DNA from: Streptomyces bluensis
Lineage (GTDB): Bacteria > Actinomycetota > Actinomycetes > Streptomycetales > Streptomycetaceae
Reading direction: 5' to 3'
Length of the DNA: 64,000 nt
Assembly (NCBI RefSeq): GCF_014650715.1
Contig: NZ_BMVM01000013.1
Coordinates: 186,001-250,000, forward strand
In this document: piece after piece, positions 1 through 8,589 of the stretch
Numbering within the stretch: position 1 is the stretch's first letter
Layout of the letters: every line of letters begins with the position of its first letter
Translations under genes and position numbers: made by a program
The notes under the pieces: model-generated
The model's input: only the letters and a program-made list of their open reading frames with translations
Told to the model about the DNA's origin: nothing
Databases searched by the model: none

Positions 1-2
1 AC

Positions 3-1223
3 CATGCCGAGCGGATCACGGCCGACCCGGGCCTGTCCGCGCTGCTGACCGGTCCCGACGACCGCCCGCTGGGCGAGGGTGACCCGCTCCCGCAGCCGCG
101 ACTGGCGCATGTGCTCGACGAACTCGCCGACGACCCCTGGTCGTTCTACCGCGGCGCGGTCTCCGAGGCACTCGCCGCCGGGCTGCGCCGCCTCGGCAGT
201 CCGCTCGGCGCCGCCGACCTGGCCGCCCACCGGGCGGAGTCCGCCGAGCCGTTGAGCGTCGAGCCGGCGGGCACCCGCTGGTGGGTCGCTCCCCCGCCCA
301 GCCAGGGCGCCGTCCTGCCCACGCTGTTGTCGGCGGCGGTCGACGCGGCGGGCCTGCCCGGACCGGAGCGCACCCGGCTGCTCACCGACCGCTGCCGGGA
401 CGCCTCGGCCGCCCGGGACCGGCTGCTCGGCGACCCGCGCGGGCAGCGGCTCGACCTGGAGGGGCTGCTGAACCCGGCTCCCCTGGCGGGCGCGGAGCCT
501 CCGAAGCCGGCGTTCCGGCCCTCCGGGGACACCGTCGCGGTGACCGCCGTGGACTCCTCGGGCCTGGCGGTGTCGCTGATCCAGAGCGTGTACCAGACCT
601 TCGGCTCCGGATTGTGCGACCCCGAGACCGGGATCGTCCTGCACAACCGGGGCTCGGCGTTCAGCCTGCTGCCCGGCCACCCCGGCGTCCTGCGGCCGGG
701 CGCGCGTCCGCCGCACACCCTGTGCCCGGTGATCGGCCGGTCCGACGCCCTGCTGCTGGCGGCGGGCTGCCAGGGAGGCCGGGCCCAGCCGCAGATCCTC
801 GCCCAGACCCTGCCCCGGCTCGCCGACCCGGCCGCCGATCCCGTGGCCGAACTGGAGCACCCGCGCTGGGTGATCGGCGCCCGTGACATCGGTTTCGAGG
901 AGCAGACCCTGCTCGCCGAGCCGGGCTCCCTCACCACGGCGACGGACGCGCCGCCCCTGGGACTTCCGGTCGTGGTCACGGCCGGGCCCACCGATCTGGC
1001 GGGCCACACCCAGGTGGTGCGTCTGCTCCGGGACGGGCGCCTGGACGGCGCCTCCGACCCGCGCGCCGACGGCGGCACCGTACGCCACACACCCGGCACT
1101 TCGCCGGGCGGCGCGGACCGCCGTACGGGCGCGCCCGGAGACGCCCCGGAAGCGCCCCACCACGACCCCGCCGACCACGCACCCGCTCCCACCCGCACCA
1201 CCCTGGAAGGACACCGCCCGTGA
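3..1223 (+). CDS. gamma-glutamyltranspeptidase family protein (5' end cut by window edge)
   Basis: The frame is open through the left edge, so the start and most of the large subunit are missing. The visible part is the end of a gamma-glutamyltransferase (Ntn-hydrolase): a QPRLAHVLDELADDP / FYRG segment, then the autoprocessing-site region GDTVAVTAVD, whose Thr (codon at 531-533) fits the catalytic nucleophile that starts the small subunit, and FGSGLCDPETGIVLHNRG, matching the family's FGSG and LNN-like loop. The last ~60 residues are Pro/Ala/Arg-rich and look like an unstructured tail. Family enzymes hydrolyse or transfer the gamma-glutamyl group of gamma-glutamyl amides. The stop overlaps the GTG start of the copper amine oxidase by 4 bases, so they are co-translated. 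Together with the GS-like gene 4 kb downstream this suggests removal of a gamma-glutamyl group from an amine (inference). Confidence 0.85.
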   Translation, partial: HAERITADPGLSALLTGPDDRPLGEGDPLPQPRLAHVLDELADDPWSFYRGAVSEALAAGLRRLGSPLGAADLAAHRAESAEPLSVEPAGTRWWVAPPPSQGAVLPTLLSAAVDAAGLPGPERTRLLTDRCRDASAARDRLLGDPRGQRLDLEGLLNPAPLAGAEPPKPAFRPSGDTVAVTAVDSSGLAVSLIQSVYQTFGSGLCDPETGIVLHNRGSAFSLLPGHPGVLRPGARPPHTLCPVIGRSDALLLAAGCQGGRAQPQILAQTLPRLADPAADPVAELEHPRWVIGARDIGFEEQTLLAEPGSLTTATDAPPLGLPVVVTAGPTDLAGHTQVVRLLRDGRLDGASDPRADGGTVRHTPGTSPGGADRRTGAPGDAPEAPHHDPADHAPAPTRTTLEGHRP

Positions 1224-3175
1224 GCACCCTCGCCCCCCGGTCGGCCGCCGCCCCGGCACCGCACCCCCTGGATCCGCTGACGGCCGCCGAACTCGCCCTC
1301 GCCGTCAAGGTCCTGCGGACCGACCCCCGGATCACCGAGGACGCCCGGTTCTGGGGCCTGTCCCTCGACGAGCACCACGCGCGCACGGCCGGGCCCGATG
1401 ACGCGCGGCGTGCGCGCGCCGTGGTGATCTGTCCCTCGGCACACCTCGCGTACGAGGTCGATCTCGAACTCGGCGAGAAGCCGCGGTCGACGGCCTGGCG
1501 CGAACTGGACGTGCGCAGCCCCGGCTGCTCCTCGGAGGAGGCCCGGCAGGCCGCCGCCGCGTGCCGGGCGGACCCGCGGTTCCGGGAGGCGCTGGCGCTG
1601 CGCGGCATCCACGACGTGTCGCTGGTGATGGTCGACCCGGAGTCGATCGGCGGCTTCGAGCCGCCCGAGTACCCGGGACGGCGGCTGACCTGGGGCAGCG
1701 TGTGGCACCGCACCTCCGAGGACGACAACGGCTATGCGCGGCCCGTGCAGGGTGTCGTGCCGATCATCGACATGGAGTCGATGGAGGTGCTGTACGTCGA
1801 GGACCACGGGATCGTGCCGCTGTCGCAGGAGTCCGGGGTGTTCGCGGCGGGAACCGTGCCCGAGCGGGCGGGGCTGCGGCCTCTGGAGGTGGTCCAGCCC
1901 GAGGGGCCGAGCTTCACGGTCACCGGTCAGCGCGTCGAATGGCAGGGCTGGTCGGTACGGGTCGGCTTCACCCACCGCGAGGGGCTGGTGCTGCACGACC
2001 TGACCTTCGACGCGGGCGGGCGGGGACCGCGCCAGGTGATCCGCCGGGCCTCGGTCAACGAGATGTACGTGCCGTACTTCGACACCGCCTCCACGCAGTA
2101 CCGCAAGAACTTCTTCGACTGGGGCGAGTACGGCGCCGGCCCGCTCACCAACTCCCTCGCCCTGGGCTGTGACTGCCTGGGTGTCATCCACTACTTCGAC
2201 GCGGCCGTCCTCGGCGGCGACGGCGTGCCCCGGGTCATCCCGAACGCGATCTGCATGCACGAGGAGGACGACGGGATCCTCTGGAAGCACCACGACGGCC
2301 GCACCGGCCGCACGGAGGTTCGGCGCTCCCGCCGGCTGATCATCTCGGCGTTCGCCACGGTCGCCAACTACGACTACGGCTTCTACTGGTCTCTGTACCA
2401 GGACGGCTCGATCATGCTGGAGATCAAGATGACCGGCATCCTCTCCGCCACCGGCGTCACGGAGGACGAGGAGACGCCGTACGCGCGCCGGGTCGCCCCC
2501 AACGTCGCGGTCACCAACCACCAGCACTTCTTCGCCGTACGGCTGGACATGGCGGTGGACGGGACGGCGAACCGGCTGGTCGAGGTCACCGCGGAGCACG
2601 AGCCCGACCCCGCACTCGACCCGTACGGCAACGCGGCGCGGACCGTACTGCGGCCGATCCTCAGCGAGGTGGAGGGCGGGCGGTGCACGGACGCCTCCCG
2701 GGCCCTGCACTGGCGGGTGGAGAGCACCGAGGCCCGTAACCGGATGGGCGAGCCGACGGCGTACCGGGTGCATGTGGAGAACACGGCGGTGCTGCCGGTG
2801 CGCCCGGACAGCGTGTGCGCGCGACGGGCCCCCTTCGTCGCGAAGCAACTGTGGGCGACCGAGTACGACCCGGCGCGGCGGTTCGTGGCGGGCGAGTACC
2901 CGAACCAGGCGGAGCCGGGCGCGGACGGCGTGCACCGCTGGCAGGAGGAGGACCGGTCGCTGGACGGCACGGAGCTGGTGCTGTGGGCGACGGTCGGCTC
3001 GCACCACTTCCCGCGTCCCGAGGAGTGGCCCGTGATGCCGGTGGCCCGGGCCCGGCTGCGGCTGGAGCCGGACGGCTTCTTCGACCGCAACCCCGCGCTG
3101 GACGTGCCCGCTCCGGTGTCCTGCCACTCACCGGCGCCCAGGGCGGACGCCGACGGCGGGCACTGCTGCGGATGA
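1220..3175 (+). CDS. copper-containing primary amine oxidase
   Basis: The product (651 aa) has the expected length for a bacterial copper amine oxidase, which converts primary amines to aldehydes with release of ammonia and H2O2. The topaquinone-forming Tyr lies in the ANYDYGFYW motif (Y384). The copper ligands are the HxH pair in NHQHFF (H434/H436) and the late His in GSHHFPRPEEWPVMP (H595 or H596). The N-terminal N2/N3-type domains precede the catalytic beta-sandwich, and no signal peptide is visible. The GTG start overlaps the upstream stop, and its stop overlaps the ATG of the next gene, giving a tight three-gene unit. The family resembles Arthrobacter phenylethylamine/histamine oxidases; the substrate cannot be read from the sequence. 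Confidence 0.95.
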   Translation: MSTLAPRSAAAPAPHPLDPLTAAELALAVKVLRTDPRITEDARFWGLSLDEHHARTAGPDDARRARAVVICPSAHLAYEVDLELGEKPRSTAWRELDVRSPGCSSEEARQAAAACRADPRFREALALRGIHDVSLVMVDPESIGGFEPPEYPGRRLTWGSVWHRTSEDDNGYARPVQGVVPIIDMESMEVLYVEDHGIVPLSQESGVFAAGTVPERAGLRPLEVVQPEGPSFTVTGQRVEWQGWSVRVGFTHREGLVLHDLTFDAGGRGPRQVIRRASVNEMYVPYFDTASTQYRKNFFDWGEYGAGPLTNSLALGCDCLGVIHYFDAAVLGGDGVPRVIPNAICMHEEDDGILWKHHDGRTGRTEVRRSRRLIISAFATVANYDYGFYWSLYQDGSIMLEIKMTGILSATGVTEDEETPYARRVAPNVAVTNHQHFFAVRLDMAVDGTANRLVEVTAEHEPDPALDPYGNAARTVLRPILSEVEGGRCTDASRALHWRVESTEARNRMGEPTAYRVHVENTAVLPVRPDSVCARRAPFVAKQLWATEYDPARRFVAGEYPNQAEPGADGVHRWQEEDRSLDGTELVLWATVGSHHFPRPEEWPVMPVARARLRLEPDGFFDRNPALDVPAPVSCHSPAPRADADGGHCCG

Positions 3176-4146
3176 CGGCCGCGCGGGAACCGCTCCCGGC
3201 GGGTCCGTCGCTCGGGGGCGTCGCGGTCCTGGCCGCGACGGCCGCCGTCGCGGTGGCGGGCGGCGGACACGGTGGCCACGCGGCGCATGCCGCGGACGCG
3301 ACGGCGGCCCTCGGCACGCTCGGCGCGGCTGTCGCCGTCACGGTGGCGTTCGCCTGGCCCGCGCTGCGGGTCACGCTGGCGCCCGGGGCGCGGCGGCTGA
3401 CCGGCCCTTCGGTGCTCGCCGCCGGGGCCGCCGCGTGCGCACTGGGCATCCCGCTCCTGCTGGCGCGGGCGCCGGGCGCGGTGGACGCCCATGTATGGGC
3501 GATGATCCGCTTCGAGTTGCTGGCGGCTGTGGGGCCGGGGCTGCTCGCGTACGTCGTCCGCGCGACCGGCGCGACCGCGGTGTGCGGCCGTCGCGACGCG
3601 TGCGTGGGGGCCGTCGTATGGACGGTGTCCGCGTACGCCTGGCACCTGCCGCCGCTGCACGCGCCGGGCGGGCCGGCGGCCGAGGCCGCGCGGTCGTTCG
3701 CCTGGGTGACGGCGGGCCTGCTGCTGTGGGTCCCGGCAGCCTCCCGCCGGGGGCCGTTCCTCGTGGCGCATCTCGCCGTGCTGCCACTGACGGTCCTGAT
3801 GGCGGCGACGGGGCAGGGCGCGGCGGGCGCGCTGATGGCGAGCGCGGACGCGGCCATGGCGGTCTGCCTGCTGAGCGGCCGCCGTTACACCCACGTAAAT
3901 ATTGGATCCAATCCATTGGGTTATGGATCCTCCGCCCGCTACCGTGACCGAGACAGAGAGGCGTCCCATGCGCGAGGAAGAGAACGTACGGCTCACCAGG
4001 ACCGGCCCGGGCACGCCCGGCGGGGACTGGATGCGCCGCTACTGGCAGCCCGTCGCCCTGAGCGAGGAACTCGACGGCGTACGGCCCCTGGTGGCCCCGA
4101 AGGTGCTGGGGCAGGACCTGGTCCTGTTCCGGGACGAGCAAGGTGA
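3172..4146 (+). CDS. CtaG-like polytopic membrane protein, possibly copper-related; C-terminus uncertain
   Basis: Starts at an ATG overlapping the amine oxidase stop (ATGA). About six hydrophobic segments are visible, an early His-rich stretch (GGGHGGHAAHAAD) and an AYAWHLPPLH motif followed by an aromatic/hydrophobic helix, which resembles CtaG/caa3-type cytochrome oxidase assembly proteins that handle copper. Placed next to a copper enzyme, a role in copper supply is plausible but inferred. The frame has no stop until 4146, so as written it runs about 179 bases into the downstream Rieske gene and across its promoter. The last ~80 residues (Arg/Gly/Pro-rich) do not look like a real membrane-protein tail. 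A one-base shift before 3896 would end it at a TAA at 3896-3898, so a frameshift or sequencing indel is possible. Confidence 0.6.
   Translation: MTAAREPLPAGPSLGGVAVLAATAAVAVAGGGHGGHAAHAADATAALGTLGAAVAVTVAFAWPALRVTLAPGARRLTGPSVLAAGAAACALGIPLLLARAPGAVDAHVWAMIRFELLAAVGPGLLAYVVRATGATAVCGRRDACVGAVVWTVSAYAWHLPPLHAPGGPAAEAARSFAWVTAGLLLWVPAASRRGPFLVAHLAVLPLTVLMAATGQGAAGALMASADAAMAVCLLSGRRYTHVNIGSNPLGYGSSARYRDRDREASHARGRERTAHQDRPGHARRGLDAPLLAARRPERGTRRRTAPGGPEGAGAGPGPVPGRAR
3901..3919. promoter_or_regulatory. palindromic operator before the Rieske operon
   Basis: ATTGGATCCAAT at 3901-3912 is a perfect 12-bp palindrome. An overlapping inverted repeat, CCAAT-cc-ATTGG, covers 3908-3919, and a further GGATCC lies at 3925-3930. 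The cluster sits 49-67 bases before the Rieske gene start. As I recall, the same 12-mer is the operator of the GntR-family vanillate repressor VanR of Caulobacter, which controls a Rieske demethylase and its reductase. No GntR gene is in the window. Confidence 0.6.
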
Positions 4147-5320
4147 ACTCGGCCTGGTCGACCGGGGCTGCCCGCACCGGGGGGCCGATCTGGCGCTGGG
4201 CCGGCTGGAGGACGGCGGTCTGCGCTGCTGCTTCCACGGCTGGCTCTTCGGCCGGGACGGCGCCTGTCTGGACACCCCGGCCGAGCCGGCCGGCAGCGGC
4301 CTCGCCGCCCGGGTCCGCCTCGGCAGCTACCCGGTCCGCGAGATCAACGGCGTGATCTGGGGCTACCTCGGCCCGGGCGAGCCGCCCGAACTGCCCGCAC
4401 TGGACTGCTTCCAGGCGCCCGCCGGCCACTCGTTCGCCTGGAAGGGCCTGCTGGAGTGCAACTGGCTCCAGGCCCTGGAGGTCGGCATCGACCCGGCCCA
4501 CGCCTCCTACCTGCACCGCTTCTTCCAGGACGAGGACCCCTCGGAGAGCTACGGCAAACAGTTCCGGGCCGCATCCCGGGGCACCGACCTGCCGATGACG
4601 AAGATCCTGCGCGAATACGGCCGCCCCGGCATCGATGCCGTCCGCACGCCGTACGGCATCCGCATCACCGCCCTGCGCACCCTGGACGGCACCGACGCCT
4701 CGGGCCGCCCGATGGACGGTAGCCGCACCCATGTCCGCGTCACCCATCAGGTCTTCCCGCACGGCTTCCACATCCCGCTCGACGCCGAGACCGCGATCAC
4801 CCAGTGGCATGTGCCGATCGACGACACGTCCTGCTACTGGTACGCGCAGTTCACCAGTGTCGGCGGCCCGGTCGACCGGGAGGAGATGCGCCGCCAGCGG
4901 ATCGGCGCGGTCACGCTGCCCGACTACCGGCCCCGCTTCGGCCGCTCCAACAACTACGGCTACGACCCCGTAGAACAGCTCACGACCACGTACACCGGGC
5001 TCGGCACCGACATCAACGTGCACGACCAGTGGGCGGTGGAGGGCCAGGGCGCGATCCAGGACCGCACCCGCGAGCACCTGGGCCGCTCCGACAAGGCGAT
5101 CGTGATGTACCGGCGGATGCTGGGCGAGGCGATGGCCGCCGTCGAGCGCGGCGAGGACCCGCCGCTGGTGCTGCCCGCCGAACAGGCGGCCGAACTGCGC
5201 GGACCGGTCGCCTTGGACGGCATCGGCCCCACCGAGGGCTGGGCGGAGCACTGGGCGGCCGTGACCGCGAAACAGCGCGCGGACAGCGGCTGGGCACAGC
5301 CCGTCGGAACGGACGGCTGA
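3968..5320 (+). CDS. Rieske [2Fe-2S] aromatic ring-hydroxylating oxygenase, large (alpha) subunit
   Basis: The product (450 aa) is of the phthalate 4,5-dioxygenase / demethylase type. The Rieske cluster ligands are C68-x-H70 and C87-x2-H90 (RGCPHRG ... CCFHGW). The mononuclear iron site fits D175-x2-H178-x4-H183 (GIDPAHASYLHRFF), the bridging Asp and two His of the family. I chose the ATG at 3968 because the family domain begins right after it and a purine-rich AGAGAGG precedes it; an upstream ATG at 3902 lies inside the operator. It would take electrons from the reductase two genes downstream. No small beta subunit is present, as expected for this alpha-only subgroup. The substrate is unknown, though the linked GS-like and amine oxidase genes point to an amine or aromatic amine. 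Confidence 0.92.
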   Translation: MREEENVRLTRTGPGTPGGDWMRRYWQPVALSEELDGVRPLVAPKVLGQDLVLFRDEQGELGLVDRGCPHRGADLALGRLEDGGLRCCFHGWLFGRDGACLDTPAEPAGSGLAARVRLGSYPVREINGVIWGYLGPGEPPELPALDCFQAPAGHSFAWKGLLECNWLQALEVGIDPAHASYLHRFFQDEDPSESYGKQFRAASRGTDLPMTKILREYGRPGIDAVRTPYGIRITALRTLDGTDASGRPMDGSRTHVRVTHQVFPHGFHIPLDAETAITQWHVPIDDTSCYWYAQFTSVGGPVDREEMRRQRIGAVTLPDYRPRFGRSNNYGYDPVEQLTTTYTGLGTDINVHDQWAVEGQGAIQDRTREHLGRSDKAIVMYRRMLGEAMAAVERGEDPPLVLPAEQAAELRGPVALDGIGPTEGWAEHWAAVTAKQRADSGWAQPVGTDG

Positions 5321-5325
5321 GCGGC

Positions 5326-6762
5326 GTGGGATTCATCGAACGCCACGCGGGGTGGACGGCCGGCCAGTCGGCCGCCGCCGAGGAGATCCGCGACCGCGCC
5401 GGGAGCGGCGGGCTGAAGGTGGTGCGGCTGGTCTTCGCCGACCAGCACGGGCTGCTGCGCGGGAAGACCGTCACCGCGTCCGAGGTGGCGACCGTGCTGC
5501 GGGACGGCACCGGCATCGCCTCCTCGCTGCTGGCCAAGGACACCTCGGGCCGTACCGTGTTCCCGCTGTTCACCAAGGAGACGCCGCTCGGGCTGCCCGA
5601 ACTGCGCGGCGCCGCGGACATGGTGATGGTCCCCGACCCGCTCACCTTCCGGATGCTGCCGTGGTCGCCGGGTACCGGCTGGCTGCTGTGCGACCTGCGC
5701 TTCACCTCCGGCGCCCCGGTTCCCCTGTGCACGCGCGGGCTGCTGCGCTCGGTCCTCGACCAGACCGGCGGCCTCACCTACCGCACCGGACTGGAGGTGG
5801 AGTTCCACCTGTTCCGGCTCGACGACCCGAGGCTGGGCGCCGCCGACCTCGGCCAGCCCGGCGCGGCGCCCGAGGTGGGCATGCTCAACCACGGCTACCA
5901 GTACCTGAGCGAGCTGCGCTACGACGAGCTCGACCCGGTGCTCGACGTGCTGCGCGCCCACATCGAGGAGCTGGGCCTGCCGCTGCGCAGCCTGGAGGTC
6001 GAGTTCGGGCCGAGCCAGGTGGAGATCACGCTGCGGCCCGCCGACGGGCTGGACACCGCGGACGCGATGGTGCTGCTGCGCAGCACCGTCAAGCAGGTCG
6101 CCGCCCGGCACGGCCACCACGCGACCTTCATGTGCCGTCCCCATCTGCCCGGGGTGTTCTCCAGCGGCTGGCATCTGCACCAGAGCGTGCTGCGGGACGG
6201 CGTCGGCGTCTTCGCCCCGGAGCCCGGGGCCGCCGCGGCGGACGGGACGGGGCTGTCGCCGTACGGCTCCGCGTTCCTGGGCGGCCTGCTGCGCCACGCC
6301 CGGGCCACGAGCGCGTTCTCCACACCCACACTCAACGGTTTCAAGCGTTTCCGTTCGCTGTCGCTGGCGCCCGACCGCGCGGTGTGGGGGCGCGACAACC
6401 GGGGCGCGATGGTGCGCGTCCTGGGCGACGACCCCTCGGCCACCCGGCTGGAGAACCGGATCGGTGAGCCGGCCGCGAACCCCTACCTCTATCTCGCGTC
6501 CCAGCTCGCGGCCGGGCTGGACGGCGTGGCGGGCGGCCTGGACCCGGGCCCGGCCGCCGACGAACCGTACGCGACCCGGGCGGAGCCGCTGCCGCGCTCG
6601 CTGGGCGAGGCCCTCGACGCGCTGGAGGCCGACCAGGTGCTCGGGGACCGCCTGGGCAAGGACTTCGTGGCCTACTACACGAGCGTCAAGCGCGCCGAGA
6701 TCGCCCGCTTCGCCCAGGAGGTCACCGACTGGGAACAACGGGAGTACTTCCGTGTCTTCTGA
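5326..6762 (+). CDS. glutamine synthetase family protein (gamma-glutamyl-amine ligase type)
   Basis: The product (478 aa) has the glutamine synthetase fold signatures: LVFADQHGLLRGK near the N-terminus, the metal-binding Glu in LEVEFHLF, EFGPSQVEI, the SSGWHLHQS loop (equivalent to the GS GSGMHxHxS motif), and RLENRIGEPAANPYLYL near the C-terminus. It diverges from housekeeping GlnA, and members of this group typically join glutamate to amines other than ammonia (polyamines, ethanolamine, isopropylamine, aniline). The GTG start lies 5 bases after the Rieske stop. The C-terminus overlaps the reductase gene by 11 bases, so the genes are translationally coupled. A gamma-glutamylating role in the pathway is inferred from family and context. 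Confidence 0.9.
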   Translation: MGFIERHAGWTAGQSAAAEEIRDRAGSGGLKVVRLVFADQHGLLRGKTVTASEVATVLRDGTGIASSLLAKDTSGRTVFPLFTKETPLGLPELRGAADMVMVPDPLTFRMLPWSPGTGWLLCDLRFTSGAPVPLCTRGLLRSVLDQTGGLTYRTGLEVEFHLFRLDDPRLGAADLGQPGAAPEVGMLNHGYQYLSELRYDELDPVLDVLRAHIEELGLPLRSLEVEFGPSQVEITLRPADGLDTADAMVLLRSTVKQVAARHGHHATFMCRPHLPGVFSSGWHLHQSVLRDGVGVFAPEPGAAAADGTGLSPYGSAFLGGLLRHARATSAFSTPTLNGFKRFRSLSLAPDRAVWGRDNRGAMVRVLGDDPSATRLENRIGEPAANPYLYLASQLAAGLDGVAGGLDPGPAADEPYATRAEPLPRSLGEALDALEADQVLGDRLGKDFVAYYTSVKRAEIARFAQEVTDWEQREYFRVF

Positions 6763-7741
6763 CCTGCGTGCACCGGCTTCCGTGCGGCTTCTGGTCCGGC
6801 AGGCCCGCTGGATCGCCGAGGACGTCGTGGAGCTGCGGCTGACCCGTCGGACCGACGGGCCGCTGCCGCCGTGGCAGCCCGGCGCCCATGTGGACCTGAC
6901 CCTGCCGTCCGGGCTGCGCCGGTCGTACTCCCTGTGCGGCGATCCGGGCGACCGGGCGGCGTGGACCGTCGCGGTGCACCTCGCGCCGGACGGCCGGGGC
7001 GGCTCCCGGGAGATACACGAAACGGCGCTCGTGGGAAAGGAGTTGACGGTCGACGGGCCGGTCAACCGGTTCCCGCTGGTCCCGGCCCCCGGGTATCTGC
7101 TGTTGGCCGGCGGCATCGGGGTCACCCCGCTGCTGCCCATGGCCCGGGCGCTGGCGGCCGGCGGCCTGCCGTGGCGGCTCGTCCTGGGCGCCCGGGAACG
7201 TTCGCGGCTCGCCTACGCCCAGGAGCTGACCACCCTCGGTGGGGACCGGGTCCGGCTGGTGCCGCAGGACGAGGCGGGCCTGCCCGACCTCGCCGCCGAA
7301 CTCGCCGCCACCCCGCCCGACCACGTGGTGTACGCCTGCGGTCCGGCGGCGATGCTGGAGTCGGTGACTGGACTGTGCCGCGCCTCCGTGCCGCCGCGCC
7401 CGCTGCACATCGAGAGGTTCGGCCCCGCGTCCGGGGCCGAAGCCGGGGCGGGGGCCGCGGCCGGGGCGCCGCAGGGCCGGTTCGATGTGGTCCTGTGCCG
7501 GTCGGGGCTGCGTCTGACGGTGCCCCCGGACAGGTCGTTGCTGGACGTCGTACGGGAACGCGTGCCGGACGTGCCCTACTCGTGCGAGGAAGGCTACTGC
7601 GGCAGTTGCGAGACGCCGGTGCTGGCCGGGGCACCCGACCACCGCGACTCGGTGATCGGACCGGACGAGCGCGCAGCCGCCACGACGATGATGATCTGTG
7701 TCAGCCGCTCCGCCTCGCCGGTCCTCGAACTCGACCTGTGA
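6752..7741 (+). CDS. phthalate dioxygenase reductase-type ferredoxin reductase (VanB-like)
   Basis: The product (329 aa) is a one-chain electron-transfer protein of the PDR/VanB class. In order it has a flavin domain with RSYSLCGDP, an NAD domain with GGIGVTPLLPMA and YACGPAAML, and a C-terminal plant-type [2Fe-2S] domain with CEEGYCGSC plus a distal Cys (MMICVS). This order (flavin, NAD, Fe-S) is diagnostic. The GTG start at 6752 has a GGGAG 7 bases upstream and overlaps the ligase gene. It is the obvious electron donor for the Rieske oxygenase. A Gly/Ala-rich linker (AEAGAGAAAGA) separates the last two domains. Confidence 0.93.
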   Translation: MSSDLRAPASVRLLVRQARWIAEDVVELRLTRRTDGPLPPWQPGAHVDLTLPSGLRRSYSLCGDPGDRAAWTVAVHLAPDGRGGSREIHETALVGKELTVDGPVNRFPLVPAPGYLLLAGGIGVTPLLPMARALAAGGLPWRLVLGARERSRLAYAQELTTLGGDRVRLVPQDEAGLPDLAAELAATPPDHVVYACGPAAMLESVTGLCRASVPPRPLHIERFGPASGAEAGAGAAAGAPQGRFDVVLCRSGLRLTVPPDRSLLDVVRERVPDVPYSCEEGYCGSCETPVLAGAPDHRDSVIGPDERAAATTMMICVSRSASPVLELDL

Positions 7742-7788
7742 CCATGCCTCTGGCCGGCCCTCAGGGACGGCCCTCAGGGAGGAGAACC

Positions 7789-8589
7789 ATGACCCGGCAC
7801 GGTGTACGGCGCGTCCTGCCGCTTCTGCTCGGCTGGGAGGAACTGCCCAAGGCGGTGTCGGTGCACGGCGCCCCGCACGGTGAACGCGTGCGCGAACCCG
7901 TACCGGCGGTCCTGCTGGAGTGCGAGGACGGGTGGCTGCTGCTGGACACCGGGTTCAACACCGCCCTGCTGCGGGACCCCGCCCTGCGTCGGCGCTACTA
8001 CCCATCCCCCTCCTACCAGCCGGAACTGCCCGGTCCCGGTGAGCCCCTGGAGGAGGCGCTGGCCGCGGTCGGCGTCACTCTGGACGATGTCTCGGCGGTC
8101 GCCATCAGCCATCTGCACGCCGACCACGCCGGCGGGCTGAAGCACTTCGCCGGACGGGTGCCCGTGCACATCCAGCGGGCCGAGCTGGAGTACGGGCTGT
8201 CAGGGCGGCCCGAGGTGGAGCGCAACACGATCTTCCGGACGGACTTCGACGATCCTCGCATCGACTGGCGGCTCGCGGACGGCGACCATGAGATCGCGCC
8301 GGGGGTCACGGCCGTACTGACCGCCGGGCACACCCCGGGCCACCAGAGCTTCGTGGTGGACCTCGCCGGGGGCCGCGGTTTCGTGTTCGCCTGCGACGCT
8401 GCCGACCTGACGGAGAACATCACCGGAGAGCGGTCCGCCGGCACCGCGATCGGGGTGACCCCGGAGGCGACCGCGGGGCCCATCCGGCGCCTCAAGCGGC
8501 TGGCTGAGGAGAAGGGGTACGAGCTGGTCCCGGGCCACGACCCGGTCGTCTGGCCGGAGTTGATCCGGCGGCTGTCCGGGGCTCGATGA
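7789..8589 (+). CDS. metallo-beta-lactamase fold hydrolase, AHL-lactonase-like
   Basis: The product (266 aa) is a metal-dependent hydrolase with the HxHxDH signature (SHLHADHAGGL), LLDTGFN, the next metal His in TAGHTPGHQS, an Asp in FACDAADL and a final His in VPGHDP. This pattern and length match the N-acyl homoserine lactonase group. The ATG follows a strong GGGAGGAG. It is the last gene of the Rieske unit, 47 bases after the reductase. In this context lactone, amide or thioester hydrolysis in the pathway is as likely as quorum quenching; the substrate cannot be assigned. Confidence 0.88.
   Translation: MTRHGVRRVLPLLLGWEELPKAVSVHGAPHGERVREPVPAVLLECEDGWLLLDTGFNTALLRDPALRRRYYPSPSYQPELPGPGEPLEEALAAVGVTLDDVSAVAISHLHADHAGGLKHFAGRVPVHIQRAELEYGLSGRPEVERNTIFRTDFDDPRIDWRLADGDHEIAPGVTAVLTAGHTPGHQSFVVDLAGGRGFVFACDAADLTENITGERSAGTAIGVTPEATAGPIRRLKRLAEEKGYELVPGHDPVVWPELIRRLSGAR

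Noticed and set aside
146..3127. 993-aa minus-strand frame across GGT and the amine oxidase
   Set aside because: It is the complement shadow of two genes with full family motifs; the protein is Arg/His/Val-rich without domains.
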